Assembly (NCBI RefSeq): GCF_002379085.1
Contig: NZ_NBZW01000020.1
Coordinates: 1-64,000 of the forward strand
Reading direction: 5' to 3'
Length of the DNA: 64,000 bases
DNA from: Polaromonas sp. AET17H-212
Lineage (GTDB): Bacteria; Pseudomonadota; Gammaproteobacteria; Burkholderiales; Burkholderiaceae_C
The notes under the pieces were generated by a model. That model saw only the letters and a program-made list of their open reading frames with translations. It did no database searches and was not told the origin of the DNA. Below, piece by piece: positions 27,926 to 38,288 of the stretch (position 1 is the first letter of the stretch; each line of letters begins with the position of its first letter). The translations under genes were made by a program, and so were the position numbers.

Positions 27926-28181
27926 GGGACAATTGTGCCGTCAACCCGGAAACCACAGTTGACCGCTTCCAAATTTCGAAAAAGCCGCTTGAATACCGTC
28001 ATTCACCTTTTCGCTGACACTCATCTTGTGGATGACAGCGCTATGCACCCGATTGCGCCACCCGCACAGCGCCATGCGGCGTTGCTCCGCCTTGTGGGCA
28101 ATAGCCCACTGCGTTGTCGCGTCTTGCCTGGCACCGCGCGGGCAGCACACTCGGGCGCATCCAACCGCGGTTTCTAGGTTT

Positions 28182-29228
28182 ATGAAGACGCATTTCAGCC
28201 TCAGTGATTTTGATTTCACACTCCCCGACGAACTGATCGCCCAGCACCCGGCCGCCGAACGCAGCGCCTCGCGCCTGCTGGACGGGCGCAGCGACACCCC
28301 CGTGGACCGCCGTTTTACCGAGCTGCCCGACCTGCTGCAACCCGGCGACCTGCTGGTGCTCAATGACACCCAGGTCGTCAAGGCGCGGCTGTTCGGGCAG
28401 AAAAGCAGCGGCGGCCGGCTGGAACTGCTGATCGAGCGGGTGCTCTCGCCCACGCCGCAGGCCGGCCATGAAGTCGCCGCCCACATGAAGGTCAGCAAGA
28501 AGCCGTTGCCGGGCGCGGTGCTGCAGATGGACGGTGGCTTCACCGCCACGCTGCTGGGCCGCTGGCCCCACGAGGACGGACCGCTGTACCACTTCGCCCT
28601 GAGCAGCGATCCGTATGCGCTGATGGCCAGCCACGGCCATGTGCCGCTGCCGCCCTACATCACCCACACCGACTCGGCCGTGGACGAGCAGCGCTACCAG
28701 ACGGTGTTTGCCAAAAATCCGGGCGCGGTCGCCGCACCAACGGCCGCGCTGCATTTCGATGACGCGGTGCTGGCCCGGCTGGAAGCCCGCGGCATCCAGC
28801 GCGTCAGCGTCACGCTGCATGTAGGCGCCGGTACTTTCCAGCCGGTCAAGACCGAAAACATCGCCGACCACCAGATGCATTTCGAGCGCTTCGAGGTGCC
28901 GCCAGCGACGCTGCAGGCGATCCGGGACTGCAAGGCGCGCGGCGGCCGCGTGGTTGCGGTCGGCACCACCAGCGTGCGCGCCCTCGAGTCGGCAGCCAGA
29001 TTCGGCCCCGGGTGCAAGGACACCAACATCTTCATCACGCCGGGCTTCGAGTTCCAGGTGGTGGACCTGCTGCTGACCAATTTTCACCTGCCCAAAAGCA
29101 CCTTGATGATGCTGGTCAGCGCCTTTGCCGGCTATGAACACATCATGGCGCTGTACCGCCACGCCATCGCCCAGCGTTACCGCTTTTTCAGCTACGGCGA
29201 CGCCATGCTGCTGCAACGACGCCCCTGA
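28182..29228 (+). CDS. queA: S-adenosylmethionine:tRNA ribosyltransferase-isomerase
   Basis: A 348-residue enzyme that moves the ribosyl part of SAM to 7-aminomethyl-7-deazaguanine in tRNA, making epoxyqueuosine. The N-terminus [20 protein letters not shown] and the motifs [38 protein letters not shown] and [18 protein letters not shown] are typical. The frame is open upstream to 28026, but the ATG at 28182 matches the family. It is followed after 12 bp by tgt, the earlier enzyme of the same pathway. Confidence 0.98.
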   Translation: MKTHFSLSDFDFTLPDELIAQHPAAERSASRLLDGRSDTPVDRRFTELPDLLQPGDLLVLNDTQVVKARLFGQKSSGGRLELLIERVLSPTPQAGHEVAAHMKVSKKPLPGAVLQMDGGFTATLLGRWPHEDGPLYHFALSSDPYALMASHGHVPLPPYITHTDSAVDEQRYQTVFAKNPGAVAAPTAALHFDDAVLARLEARGIQRVSVTLHVGAGTFQPVKTENIADHQMHFERFEVPPATLQAIRDCKARGGRVVAVGTTSVRALESAARFGPGCKDTNIFITPGFEFQVVDLLLTNFHLPKSTLMMLVSAFAGYEHIMALYRHAIAQRYRFFSYGDAMLLQRRP

Positions 29229-30404
<1,176 letters not shown>

Positions 30405-30438
30405 ACATTAACTGCAACACCACCACAAGGAAACCGTC

Positions 30439-31440
30439 ATGAAATACCGCCGCCTTGGAAACAGCAACCTGAAGGTGTCCGTCCTGTGCCTGGGCACCAT
30501 GATGTTCGGCGAGCAGACGCCGGACGACGAGGCGGCGCGCATCGTCGCCTCGGCCAACGACCATGGCATCAATTTCATCGACACGGCCGACGTCTACAAC
30601 GAAGGCAAGTCCGAAACCCTGCTCGGCAAACTGCTGGCCGGACAGCGCCCGCACTGGGTGCTGGCCAGCAAGCTGGGCAACCAGGCCGGCCCGGGCGTGA
30701 ACCAGGGCCACTGCTCGCGCAGCTGGATCCTGCAGCAGACCGATGCCATCCTGGCGCGGCTGGGCACCGACTACCTCGACATCCTGTACCTGCACCGCGA
30801 CTTCCACGGCGAAAACCTCGAGGAAGCGGTACGCGCGCTGGGCGACCTGATACGCAGCGGGAAAATTCGCAGCTTTGGCCTGTCCAACTTCCGCGGCTGG
30901 CGCATTGCCGAGATCATGCGCATCTGCGCGAGCACCGGCGTGCCGCAGCCAGTGGTCTGCCAGCCCTATTACAACCTGCTCAACCGTGGCCCCGAAGTCG
31001 AAATCCTGCCGGCCTGCGGCCACTACGGCCTGGGCGTCGTGCCCTACAGCCCGCTGGCGCGCGGCGTGCTCACCGGCAAGTACCCACCGGGCCAGCCGCC
31101 GGCCGAGGGCACACGCGCCGGCAGCGGCGACAAACGCATCCTGGAAACCGAGTTTCGCGAAGAGTCACTGGTGATCGCCCAGAAGATCAAGGCACGCTGC
31201 GAAGCCAAAGGCTGGGTGCCGGGGCAGTTTGCCGCCGCCTGGGTGCTGGCCAACCCGCTGGTCAGTTCGGTGATTGCCGGGCCACGCCTGCTCTCGCATC
31301 TGGAAGACGTCTATGGCGCGACCGACTTGGTGCTGGACAGCGACGACGAGGCCTTCATCGATGAGCTGGTGATTCCGGGCCACGCCTCCAGCCACGGCTA
31401 CAACGACCCGAGCTACCCCTTTTACGGCCGCCCGGTCTGA
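30439..31440 (+). CDS. Aldo/keto reductase
   Basis: A 333-residue NADPH-dependent TIM-barrel reductase of the AKR family (YghZ/KvbB-like). Catalytic residues can be placed: Asp and Tyr in NFIDTADVYNEGKSE at about 48-62, Lys in WVLASKLGN, His in DILYLHRDFHGENLEEA. The NADP-binding end reads VIAGPRLLSHLEDVYGA. Ribosome site AAGGAAACC before the ATG. It may be read with tgt (34-bp gap), but a role in queuosine synthesis is not implied. Substrate unknown. Confidence 0.92.
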   Translation: MKYRRLGNSNLKVSVLCLGTMMFGEQTPDDEAARIVASANDHGINFIDTADVYNEGKSETLLGKLLAGQRPHWVLASKLGNQAGPGVNQGHCSRSWILQQTDAILARLGTDYLDILYLHRDFHGENLEEAVRALGDLIRSGKIRSFGLSNFRGWRIAEIMRICASTGVPQPVVCQPYYNLLNRGPEVEILPACGHYGLGVVPYSPLARGVLTGKYPPGQPPAEGTRAGSGDKRILETEFREESLVIAQKIKARCEAKGWVPGQFAAAWVLANPLVSSVIAGPRLLSHLEDVYGATDLVLDSDDEAFIDELVIPGHASSHGYNDPSYPFYGRPV

Positions 31441-31451
31441 GCCGAAAGACC

Positions 31452-31507
31452 GCTATTGAATCAGTAGCTGCCTGCGCCCGTTGTATCAGGGCTGCAGGCA
31501 GTTTTTA
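31452..31507 (+). terminator. Terminator formed by dispersed repeat copy 4
   Basis: This repeat copy (GCTATTGAATCAGTAGCTG, then CCTGCGCC, spacer, TCAGGGCTGCAGGCAG, TTTTT) contains an 8-bp stem CTGCCTGC/GCAGGCAG (31468-31475 and 31494-31501) followed by five T. It ends the aldo/keto reductase transcript and separates it from the convergent gene at 31521. Confidence 0.75.
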
Positions 31508-31520
31508 CTGAAAATTCCGG

Positions 31521-32864
31521 TTAACCCTGCTTCTGGAACAGCACCAGCTTGGTCTGGGTGGCGACCATGCCGTCCTTGCCGGCCGTCATCGACACCTCGT
31601 AACGTGTTCCGGGCAGCGGAAACTGCGGCGAGAAGCTGAACGAGAAGTTGCCGTTGCCGTCGGCCTGAACCCGCTGCGTCAGCAAATCCTGGTTCATGCC
31701 AAACAGGCCGGCGAGCGTTCCGACGGCGCTGACCTTGACATCCACCACCGCGCCTGGGGCGGTGCGGCCGCGCACCACCACCGGGCTGCCTTCCACCGAA
31801 GCATTGTTGGCGTGGCTGGTCACCTGCAACAGCACGGTGGCAGGCGCGGCGCTCACGGCCGAGGCCACGTCGAAGGTCCAGGTCTGGCGCACGGCATTGC
31901 CAACCATGTCCTTGGCCGTCACGTCCACCGCGTAGCGGCCAGCGGGCAGGTCTGCGCGGTAGGTGAAGAACTGCGGCGTGATCTGGGTGGCGGCGGTGAC
32001 ATCGCGCCCCGCCAGCATGATGCGCACGCTTTTCGGGTCCACGCCCACGCCGCCCGCATCGTCAAAGGTGCCGGACACGGAGGTGTTGGCGCTGCGCGTG
32101 ATCGACTCACCGTCGCGTGGCGACAGGTTGCGGATCACCGGCGGCTTCGCATCGGCCATCAGCGGCTGGGTCAGGGTCGAGGTGACCGCGCGGTCGCCGA
32201 CACGCAGGGTGGCGACGACAGGCCGTGACGGCGCCAGGTTGTCCAGGCGGCGAATGGTGTAGGCGCCCTCATACACACCGGGGCTCACCTCGCGCATCGC
32301 GACATTGTTGATGACACCGGGAATGTCGAACTCGGCCTTGCCGCCCGGCGCGCCGTTTAGCGTGAAGCGCAGTTCAGCACCAGGCTCGAGCTTGTCGACC
32401 GGCGCCACCGAGAAGCGGTCGATTTTCAGGCCGGGGGGCGGGGCGACAGCCACCGGCGGAGCCACGGGAGCGTTCGAGCCTGCAATGCCGGCCGGGAAAC
32501 TGTAGTTGGCGGCGACGCTGCGGTTGCGCACGCGCAGCGTGGCACGGATGGGACTGTTTTCGGCAATCCGGTCCTGGCGCCGGATGGTGTAGCTTCCCGT
32601 GTAGACCCCACGTTCGGTTTCCTTGAGCATGATGTTGCGGGGCACGCCGCGCACGCTGACACTGACTTTCCCACGCGGCGTTGCTTCCACAGTGAACTCC
32701 AGATCGGCCCCGGCGGTGAGGCCACCATCAGAGCCCACCTGCAGCGATCGCAACTCGGGCGCGGCTGGTTGCGCCATGGCGGTGCCCGGCAGGGCGATCA
32801 GCGCTGTGGCGGCGGGAAGCAGCAGGAAAAAGGCTGCCACCTGGTTGCGTATCTGTTTTTTCAT
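31521..32864 (-). CDS. Predicted exported protein with duplicated Ig-like modules
   Basis: A 447-residue protein with a signal peptide (MKKQIRNQVAAFFLLLPAAT... to AMAQ). An internal duplication of about 80 residues is visible: LTAGADLEFTVEATPRGKVS...GVYTGSYTIRRQDRIAENSP against LEPGAELRFTLNGAPGGKAE...GVYEGAYTIRRLDNLAPSRP. Two further bacterial Ig-like segments follow (IRNLSPRDGESITRSANTSV; LQVTSHANNASVEGSPVVVR). Likely a periplasmic or surface protein. The frame is open to 33206, but the signal peptide fixes the ATG at 32864. The next gene upstream is a zinc-ribbon membrane protein. Function unknown. Confidence 0.75.
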   Translation of the reverse strand: MKKQIRNQVAAFFLLLPAATALIALPGTAMAQPAAPELRSLQVGSDGGLTAGADLEFTVEATPRGKVSVSVRGVPRNIMLKETERGVYTGSYTIRRQDRIAENSPIRATLRVRNRSVAANYSFPAGIAGSNAPVAPPVAVAPPPGLKIDRFSVAPVDKLEPGAELRFTLNGAPGGKAEFDIPGVINNVAMREVSPGVYEGAYTIRRLDNLAPSRPVVATLRVGDRAVTSTLTQPLMADAKPPVIRNLSPRDGESITRSANTSVSGTFDDAGGVGVDPKSVRIMLAGRDVTAATQITPQFFTYRADLPAGRYAVDVTAKDMVGNAVRQTWTFDVASAVSAAPATVLLQVTSHANNASVEGSPVVVRGRTAPGAVVDVKVSAVGTLAGLFGMNQDLLTQRVQADGNGNFSFSFSPQFPLPGTRYEVSMTAGKDGMVATQTKLVLFQKQG

Positions 32865-32983
32865 GATGTTCAAACCTTGTAAATTGGTTTGCCCACTGTG
32901 ATGGCAGCGCATCGCGAAACCTGTAGGCGCCGGGGCTCGCCGGCCGTAGGCGGCCAGCGGGAAGCACCAAGGACAAGACGCCG

Positions 32984-34084
32984 TCAGCCCAAGGGTATCG
33001 GGCCTGCCTGCGCGGCAGCGCCGGGGGCAGGCTCGGGAAGCCGCCTCGGTCGCTTGCCGTCGGCACCGCAGGCATGGCAGAACTTGGCAAACGCACTCTT
33101 GCGCGCGGTGCAGGGCAGGCAATGGTCGAACAGGCCGATGCCGCAGTGCGGGCAGAAGTCGATCTCCGGGTTTTTCAGGTCCACCGTCCGCTCGCAACCG
33201 GGGCACACCCCCTTGGACAGGCGGGTGAGCGCCGTGTCATAGCTCAGCTCCTCGCGGCGCTGCGCATCGGGTAGCTGCTCGGCGAGTTTCTGCCTTTCCA
33301 GGTAGCGGTTCAGTGAAACAATCGCCTGCCGTCCGACCAGCACCGTGATGAGAATGCCGACGATGTAGCGCACATAACCGCCGTAACTGGGCAGGTAGGG
33401 CACGAGTTCGACAAAGAAGGCGAACAGTGCAAAAAAGATGAAGCCCCAGACAAAGGGCCAGTAGGTGCTTTTGCGCTTTTTGGCAAACAGCCAGCCGGCC
33501 GCCACCAGCAGCGGCAGGGTCAGCGCCAGCCGGTACCCAAACACGCGCAGCTCCTGGGCGCGCCGCGCGCTTTGCCACTTGTCCTGCGCCGCACGCTCCA
33601 GCTCAGCGATGCGTTCACGCGTGCGCGTGGCGCCCTGGCTGGCGTCCAGTGCCTTCTGCTGCTCGGCCTCCATTGCGGCGAGCGCCTGACGCTCGGCCGT
33701 CTTCAGGCCATCCAGCGCACGTGTCCGTTCGAGTAGTTCCGGATCCTGCTCGGCCCGTTCGGTCGCGCGCCGCGTCGCCAGCCAGTTGTTGAAGGTCTCG
33801 CTGGCCGAGCGCGAATTGGCCTGCGCCACGCGCAGCTTGAGCCGGGCCTGCTCCAGCGCTTCCTGCGCCTGGCGACCCTGGCGCTCGGCCGTCTTGAGGT
33901 TCTCGCGCGCCTGGGTGGCGGCGGGCTGCTCGATGAAATCGTCCAGGGCCAGGGCTTTCTCGACCTGCGGCAGGTCGCCCACGACCGTGCTGCCCAAGCC
34001 GATGAGGAAGGCGGCAAACACAAAGGCCACCAGCCAGAGGCCGCGCTGAAACCATTTTTCGGACAGTCGTAATGCTTTGCTCAC
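32984..34084 (-). CDS. Membrane protein with coiled coil and C-terminal zinc ribbons
   Basis: A 366-residue inner-membrane protein. One membrane segment near the N-terminus (LWLVAFVFAAFLIGLGSTVV) is followed by a long periplasmic coiled coil (about 55-185, Glu/Ala/Arg/Gln rich), three more membrane segments (about 187-265), and a cytoplasmic tail with two rubredoxin-like knuckles CPGCERTVDLKNPEIDFCPHC and CLPC...FCHACGADG. The start is GTG with GGAG 5 bases upstream. Some databases call relatives 'serine endopeptidase', for which I see no support. Function unknown. Confidence 0.7.
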   Translation of the reverse strand: MSKALRLSEKWFQRGLWLVAFVFAAFLIGLGSTVVGDLPQVEKALALDDFIEQPAATQARENLKTAERQGRQAQEALEQARLKLRVAQANSRSASETFNNWLATRRATERAEQDPELLERTRALDGLKTAERQALAAMEAEQQKALDASQGATRTRERIAELERAAQDKWQSARRAQELRVFGYRLALTLPLLVAAGWLFAKKRKSTYWPFVWGFIFFALFAFFVELVPYLPSYGGYVRYIVGILITVLVGRQAIVSLNRYLERQKLAEQLPDAQRREELSYDTALTRLSKGVCPGCERTVDLKNPEIDFCPHCGIGLFDHCLPCTARKSAFAKFCHACGADGKRPRRLPEPAPGAAAQAGPIPLG

Positions 34085-34155
34085 GGAGGCTCCATTTCCT
34101 GGAAAAAAGTAAGTGACGGGGGTGGTGACAATCGGACGAGAGCAGGCCGGCGGCT

Positions 34156-36105
34156 TCAGGTTTTCTGCAGCGCCAGGACCCGGGCCCGCAGGAGGTCGGG
34201 CTGCACTTGGGCGGCTGCCATGGCCGGCCCGGCGTTCAGGCCCACGCGGCTCAGCAGGCCGCGCCGGAACGGCCGCACCATGGCGCCGCCTTGTTCAATC
34301 CGGCTGAAAAAGGAGCCCCAGAGATTCGTCAACGCCATCGGAACCACCGGCACGCTGAGGCCATCACGTTCGGCGTTCTCCAGGATCTTCATGATGCCGC
34401 CCCTGAAGGGCTGGAGCTCGCCATCCCGGGTGATGCCGCCCTCCGGAAAGATCGCCAGCAGGTCGCCGTTGCGCAGCACCCTGGCGGCGGCTGCAAAAGC
34501 CGCTTCATAAGCCACCGGGTCTTCGGCGCGCGGCGCGATCGGGATCGCCCTGGCGAGCCTGAACAGCCAGCCGAGCACCGGCATTTTGAAAATGCGGTGG
34601 TCCATCACGAAATAAATCGGCCGCGGGCTGGCCGCCATCAGCAGAAGGGGGTCGATGAAACTCACGTGGTTGCAGGCCAGCACGGCCGCCCCTTGCGCTG
34701 GAATGTTGTCGTCACCCTGGACCCTGAAGCGGTAAATGCAGCGCGAGGCAATCAGTGCGATAAAACGCAGCAGGTACTCCGGCACCAGCATGAAGATGTA
34801 AAAGGCGACCACCGCATTGGCCAGGCCGACGAACAGAAAGACCTGCGGAATGCTGAAGTCGGCCTTGAGCAGGGCGCCCGCCAGGAGGGCGCTGACGATC
34901 ATGAACAGCGCGTTGAGGATGTTGTTCGCCGCAATGATGCGGGCGCGGTGGGTGGGCTGGCTGCGCAGCTGGATCAGCGCATACATGGGCACGCTGTACA
35001 GGCCGGCAAACAGGCTCAGCAGCGCCAGGTCGGCCATCACGCGCCAATGGGCGGGCTGCGCCAAAAAACTGGCCAGGCTCATGACGGGCGCCGGCGGCAG
35101 TCCGCGCGAGGAGAAATACAGGTCGATCGCAAACACGCTCATGCCGATGGCGCCCAGCGGCACCAGGCCAATCTCGACATGGCGCCGGCTCAGCACCTCG
35201 CACAGCAGAGAACCGGTGGCAATGCCGATCGAAAAAACCACCAGCAGCAGGGAGGCCACCTGCTCGTTGCCGTGCATCACCTCCTTGGCAAAACTGGGAA
35301 ACTGGCTCAGGAAGACCGCACCGAAAAACCACATCCAGCTGATGCCCAGCATGGAGCGGAACACCACGATGTTGCCGTACGCGAGCCGCAGGTTGTGCCA
35401 GGTTTCCGTGACCGGGTTCCAGTTGATCCTCAGGCCAGGATCGGTGGCCGGCGCCGAGGGAATGAATTGCGCCACCACCCGCCCCGCCACGGCCAGCAAC
35501 ACGCAGGACAGCGCCACATACAGCGGACCGACACCCGGCACGGCCACCATCAGCCCGCCGACGATGTTGCCCAGCAGGATCGCGACAAACGTGCCCATCT
35601 CGACCATGCCATTGCCACCGGTCAGCTCGCGCTCGTTCAGGGCCTGCGGCAGGTAGGCGAACTTGACCGGGCCGAACAGCGTGGAATGCAGCCCCATCAA
35701 AAAGGTGCAGGCCAGCAGCAGCGGCACCTGCAGGTTCACGTCGCTGCTGAGAAAGCCGGCGGCCGCCACGGCCATGATCCCGATTTCCAGGTTCTTCACG
35801 AAGCGGATCACGCGCGTCTTTTCGTATTTGTCGGTGAGCTGCCCGCTGGTCGCCGAAAACAGCAAAAAGGGCAGGATGAACAGCGCGCCTATGACCAGCC
35901 CCGCCAGGGCGGGCGGCAACCAGCTCACGCTGAGCTGGTAGGTCACCATCACGGTGAAGGCGAACTTGAACAGGTTGTCGTTGGCAGCCCCCGAGAACTG
36001 CGTCCAGAAAAAGGGGGCGAAGCGGCGCTGCCTCAGGAGGGCGAACTGGTTCGGATGCCCGTGCACGGTCGGCGGGGGCAGCGGAACAACTGTTTCGGCA
36101 CGCAT
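34156..36105 (-). CDS. Fused MFS (LplT-like) transporter and 1-acylglycerophosphate acyltransferase
   Basis: A 649-residue two-domain protein. Residues 20-420 form a 12-helix MFS carrier related to lysophospholipid flippase LplT (AANDNLFKFAFTVMVTYQLS near the start). Residues 450-640 are a PlsC-type acyltransferase with the catalytic block NHVSFIDPLLLMAA and FPEGGITRDGELQPFRGGI. The C-terminal AMP-ligase domain of Aas-type three-domain fusions is absent. Likely role: move lysophospholipid inward and re-acylate it, membrane repair. AGGAGG lies 8 bases before the ATG. Family members exist in other proteobacteria. Confidence 0.9.
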   Translation of the reverse strand: MRAETVVPLPPPTVHGHPNQFALLRQRRFAPFFWTQFSGAANDNLFKFAFTVMVTYQLSVSWLPPALAGLVIGALFILPFLLFSATSGQLTDKYEKTRVIRFVKNLEIGIMAVAAAGFLSSDVNLQVPLLLACTFLMGLHSTLFGPVKFAYLPQALNERELTGGNGMVEMGTFVAILLGNIVGGLMVAVPGVGPLYVALSCVLLAVAGRVVAQFIPSAPATDPGLRINWNPVTETWHNLRLAYGNIVVFRSMLGISWMWFFGAVFLSQFPSFAKEVMHGNEQVASLLLVVFSIGIATGSLLCEVLSRRHVEIGLVPLGAIGMSVFAIDLYFSSRGLPPAPVMSLASFLAQPAHWRVMADLALLSLFAGLYSVPMYALIQLRSQPTHRARIIAANNILNALFMIVSALLAGALLKADFSIPQVFLFVGLANAVVAFYIFMLVPEYLLRFIALIASRCIYRFRVQGDDNIPAQGAAVLACNHVSFIDPLLLMAASPRPIYFVMDHRIFKMPVLGWLFRLARAIPIAPRAEDPVAYEAAFAAAARVLRNGDLLAIFPEGGITRDGELQPFRGGIMKILENAERDGLSVPVVPMALTNLWGSFFSRIEQGGAMVRPFRRGLLSRVGLNAGPAMAAAQVQPDLLRARVLALQKT

Positions 36106-36277
36106 GATGAACTCCTCCTGTTTTCAGCTGGTGATGCGACCCGCGCGCGATTGCCGGCCTGCGCCCGCAAGGTGATGCGGATTCTGCCCTGCTTTTCATG
36201 ACAGTCCCGCGGCAGCGCTGGGCCGGGCCCGGGCCGCCGGCAGGGAATGCGCGGGTTGTCCGGCGAAGGCTGGTCGA

Positions 36278-37588
36278 TTAGCCGGCCGCTGCGGTAAACA
36301 CCGTCAGCACGCCGGTGTAGCCATAGAGGTTGTGGCGGGCGATTTCGCCGCCGGCAAAAAACCCGACCAGCGGCACGTCGCCGAGGGCACGCCGCACAAT
36401 CTGCAGCTCCGCGCTGGGCGCACCGAAGTGCGGGCCACCGCGCCCGGCGCAGCTGATGTAGATTGCGCCGGCGATGCGCCGGGCCGGGTGTGGGGCCGAT
36501 TCGGCCTCGGACGCGCTCAGCGCACTGGCGACTTCCAGCGTCAGCTCCTCCGGCTCCAGCTCCTCGCGGATTTCAGCGCAGACACGCACCAGGTCGGCGC
36601 GCGCCGCCTCGGCATTCCGCTCGCAAAACGCCAGGGTCATACCCGGGCTGGGCAGCTCGGCAATGGCCACGCCCTGGCGTGCCGGGTCCAGGCCGATGAT
36701 GTGTCGCACCAGCACATCGGCCCCGAACTGGCCCGGACGCCGGATCCGGCCGTCCTGCAGGGCCTCGGCGCTGCGCAGGCCGACCAGCGTGGTGCGTACT
36801 TTCTCGAGCGCCTCACGCGGCGCATCGAGCGACACGCCGAGGTCGGCCAGCATCACGTCGAGCGCGCTCTGGCCGTCCAGCTCCGTCACCACATTGGCGT
36901 CGCAGGCGGTGATCTCGTGCTCCCGCGAGACCGGCCGGCAGCCTTGCGTCACGCGCGACATCAAGCCGGCGCCCTGGGCAAAAGCCACCCCGCTCAGGCC
37001 GCCGCTGAACACCCCGCCGGCGGCGCCCTGCCCCTTGACATTGCCGCTGCCGCTGAGCGCGAACTGGACCGCCTTGCTGCGGCTCGACGCCAGCCCGCCA
37101 AACACATAACCGCTGCTGGTGCGCTGGGCCATCTCGGCGATCAACTCGGCCACGTCGGGCGTGCCGGCGTCGGCATGCACCAGCGCGGTGTGCGCCTGAA
37201 AATGGCTGGCACCGGGCGGCGGCAGGGGCGACACGCCGGAAAATACGCGGTACTGGTCCGACGGCAGCTCGCACAACATCACCGCCAGCGCGGGCTCGTC
37301 GAAATACTCGACATTGTTCGACGCGATGCCGATGCCGACCGTGCCCGCCCAGTCAGTGATTTCAGGCAGTTCGGCGCCGAGGAAATCCAGGATGTCCTGC
37401 GCCTGCGCGGTGTAGTGGTCAGTGATGTAAAGCAGGCCCAGGCCTGGCGCACTGGCGTAACCGTGCAGGGCCATCTGCGCGCGCAGCTGGGCCAGCACCA
37501 GGCCGGCGGCCATGCGCCATTGCGGGTGGGTGGCGTGGCCGTAGGGGAAAAGTTTCATGGGCTTGTCAGGATAGGTTGGCGCTGACAC
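36278..37588 (-). CDS. FIST-domain sensory protein
   Basis: A 436-residue soluble protein with a FIST_N domain (PYGHATHPQWRMAAGLVLAQ at about 14-33, GTVGIGIASNNVEYFDEPAL near 82-101) and a FIST_C domain ending in VPLVGFFAGGEIARHNLYGY. FIST domains are thought to bind small ligands for signalling, often next to kinases or chemoreceptors; none is nearby. The start may be GTG 37588 (weak GAGG site) or ATG 37558 (MKLFPYG). It follows the GST gene by 6 bp. Confidence 0.85.
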   Translation of the reverse strand: MSAPTYPDKPMKLFPYGHATHPQWRMAAGLVLAQLRAQMALHGYASAPGLGLLYITDHYTAQAQDILDFLGAELPEITDWAGTVGIGIASNNVEYFDEPALAVMLCELPSDQYRVFSGVSPLPPPGASHFQAHTALVHADAGTPDVAELIAEMAQRTSSGYVFGGLASSRSKAVQFALSGSGNVKGQGAAGGVFSGGLSGVAFAQGAGLMSRVTQGCRPVSREHEITACDANVVTELDGQSALDVMLADLGVSLDAPREALEKVRTTLVGLRSAEALQDGRIRRPGQFGADVLVRHIIGLDPARQGVAIAELPSPGMTLAFCERNAEAARADLVRVCAEIREELEPEELTLEVASALSASEAESAPHPARRIAGAIYISCAGRGGPHFGAPSAELQIVRRALGDVPLVGFFAGGEIARHNLYGYTGVLTVFTAAAG

Positions 37589-37594
37589 ACTGCC

Positions 37595-38236
37595 TCACCA
37601 CTTGGGCAGCAATCGCTCTCCGGGAAGCACATCGTACGGCGAGGCCCAGCCGGGCAAGCTGCGCAGGCGCGCAAGCCACGCCTCGATGTGGGGGTATCGC
37701 CCGGCGACCTCGTAGCCGCTTTCCTCCAGCGGGTAAAACAGGTAACCAGACAGCGAGAAGTCGGCAATGGTGGCCGCCCCGCCGACCATCCACTCGCGAG
37801 TCGCCAGGTGTTTGTCGACGATGGCAAACGCGGCATCCATGCGCGCGCGCAGCCAGGCCATCACGGCCTGGTCGGGCGTGGCGGGGCCGAAGGCCTTCAT
37901 GAAGCGGTAGGTGGCAAAGTAGCTGGTGAACTTGTGGTTGTCGAAAAGCAGCCAGCGCAGCACCTCCAGCCGGTCGTCTTCCGTGGCCCCTTCATACGCG
38001 CCGTGTTTCTTCGCGAGGTAGCCCAGGATGACGCCCGACTGCGTGAGGCGGCGCGTGCCGTCTTCCAGCACCGGCGCCTCGCCCATCTCGTTGGTCTGCT
38101 CGCGCCAGGATTCGGTACGCGTGACACCTTGCATGAAGTCCACGAAGACGGGCTCCCAGGGCTGACCCAGGGCGCGCAGCAGAAAGGCCACCTTGAAGGT
38201 GTTGCCCGACTGGCAGAAACCATGAAGACGGTACAT
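37595..38236 (-). CDS. Glutathione S-transferase family protein
   Basis: A 213-residue two-domain protein. The thioredoxin-like N-terminal domain starts YRLHGFCQSGNTFKVAFLLR with the CQSGN segment in the catalytic position, and has the cis-Pro/Ser motif EAPVLEDG and RRLTQSGVILGYLA. The helical C-terminal domain contains the capping segment ATIADFSLSGYLFY. Substrate unknown; the closest general match is a Burkholderiales GST of the beta/theta group. It lies directly upstream of the FIST gene, possibly one transcript. Confidence 0.9.
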   Translation of the reverse strand: MYRLHGFCQSGNTFKVAFLLRALGQPWEPVFVDFMQGVTRTESWREQTNEMGEAPVLEDGTRRLTQSGVILGYLAKKHGAYEGATEDDRLEVLRWLLFDNHKFTSYFATYRFMKAFGPATPDQAVMAWLRARMDAAFAIVDKHLATREWMVGGAATIADFSLSGYLFYPLEESGYEVAGRYPHIEAWLARLRSLPGWASPYDVLPGERLLPKW

Positions 38237-38288
38237 GGGGACATTTTCTTTCAGGTGACCGCCAGCCGGCCACCGGCACGGCAGGGTT

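Noticed and set aside
34207-36201. A 664-codon plus-strand frame opposite the MFS-acyltransferase gene.
   Set aside because: His/Gln/Arg-rich shadow translation without any domain; the opposite strand carries clear MFS and PlsC motifs.
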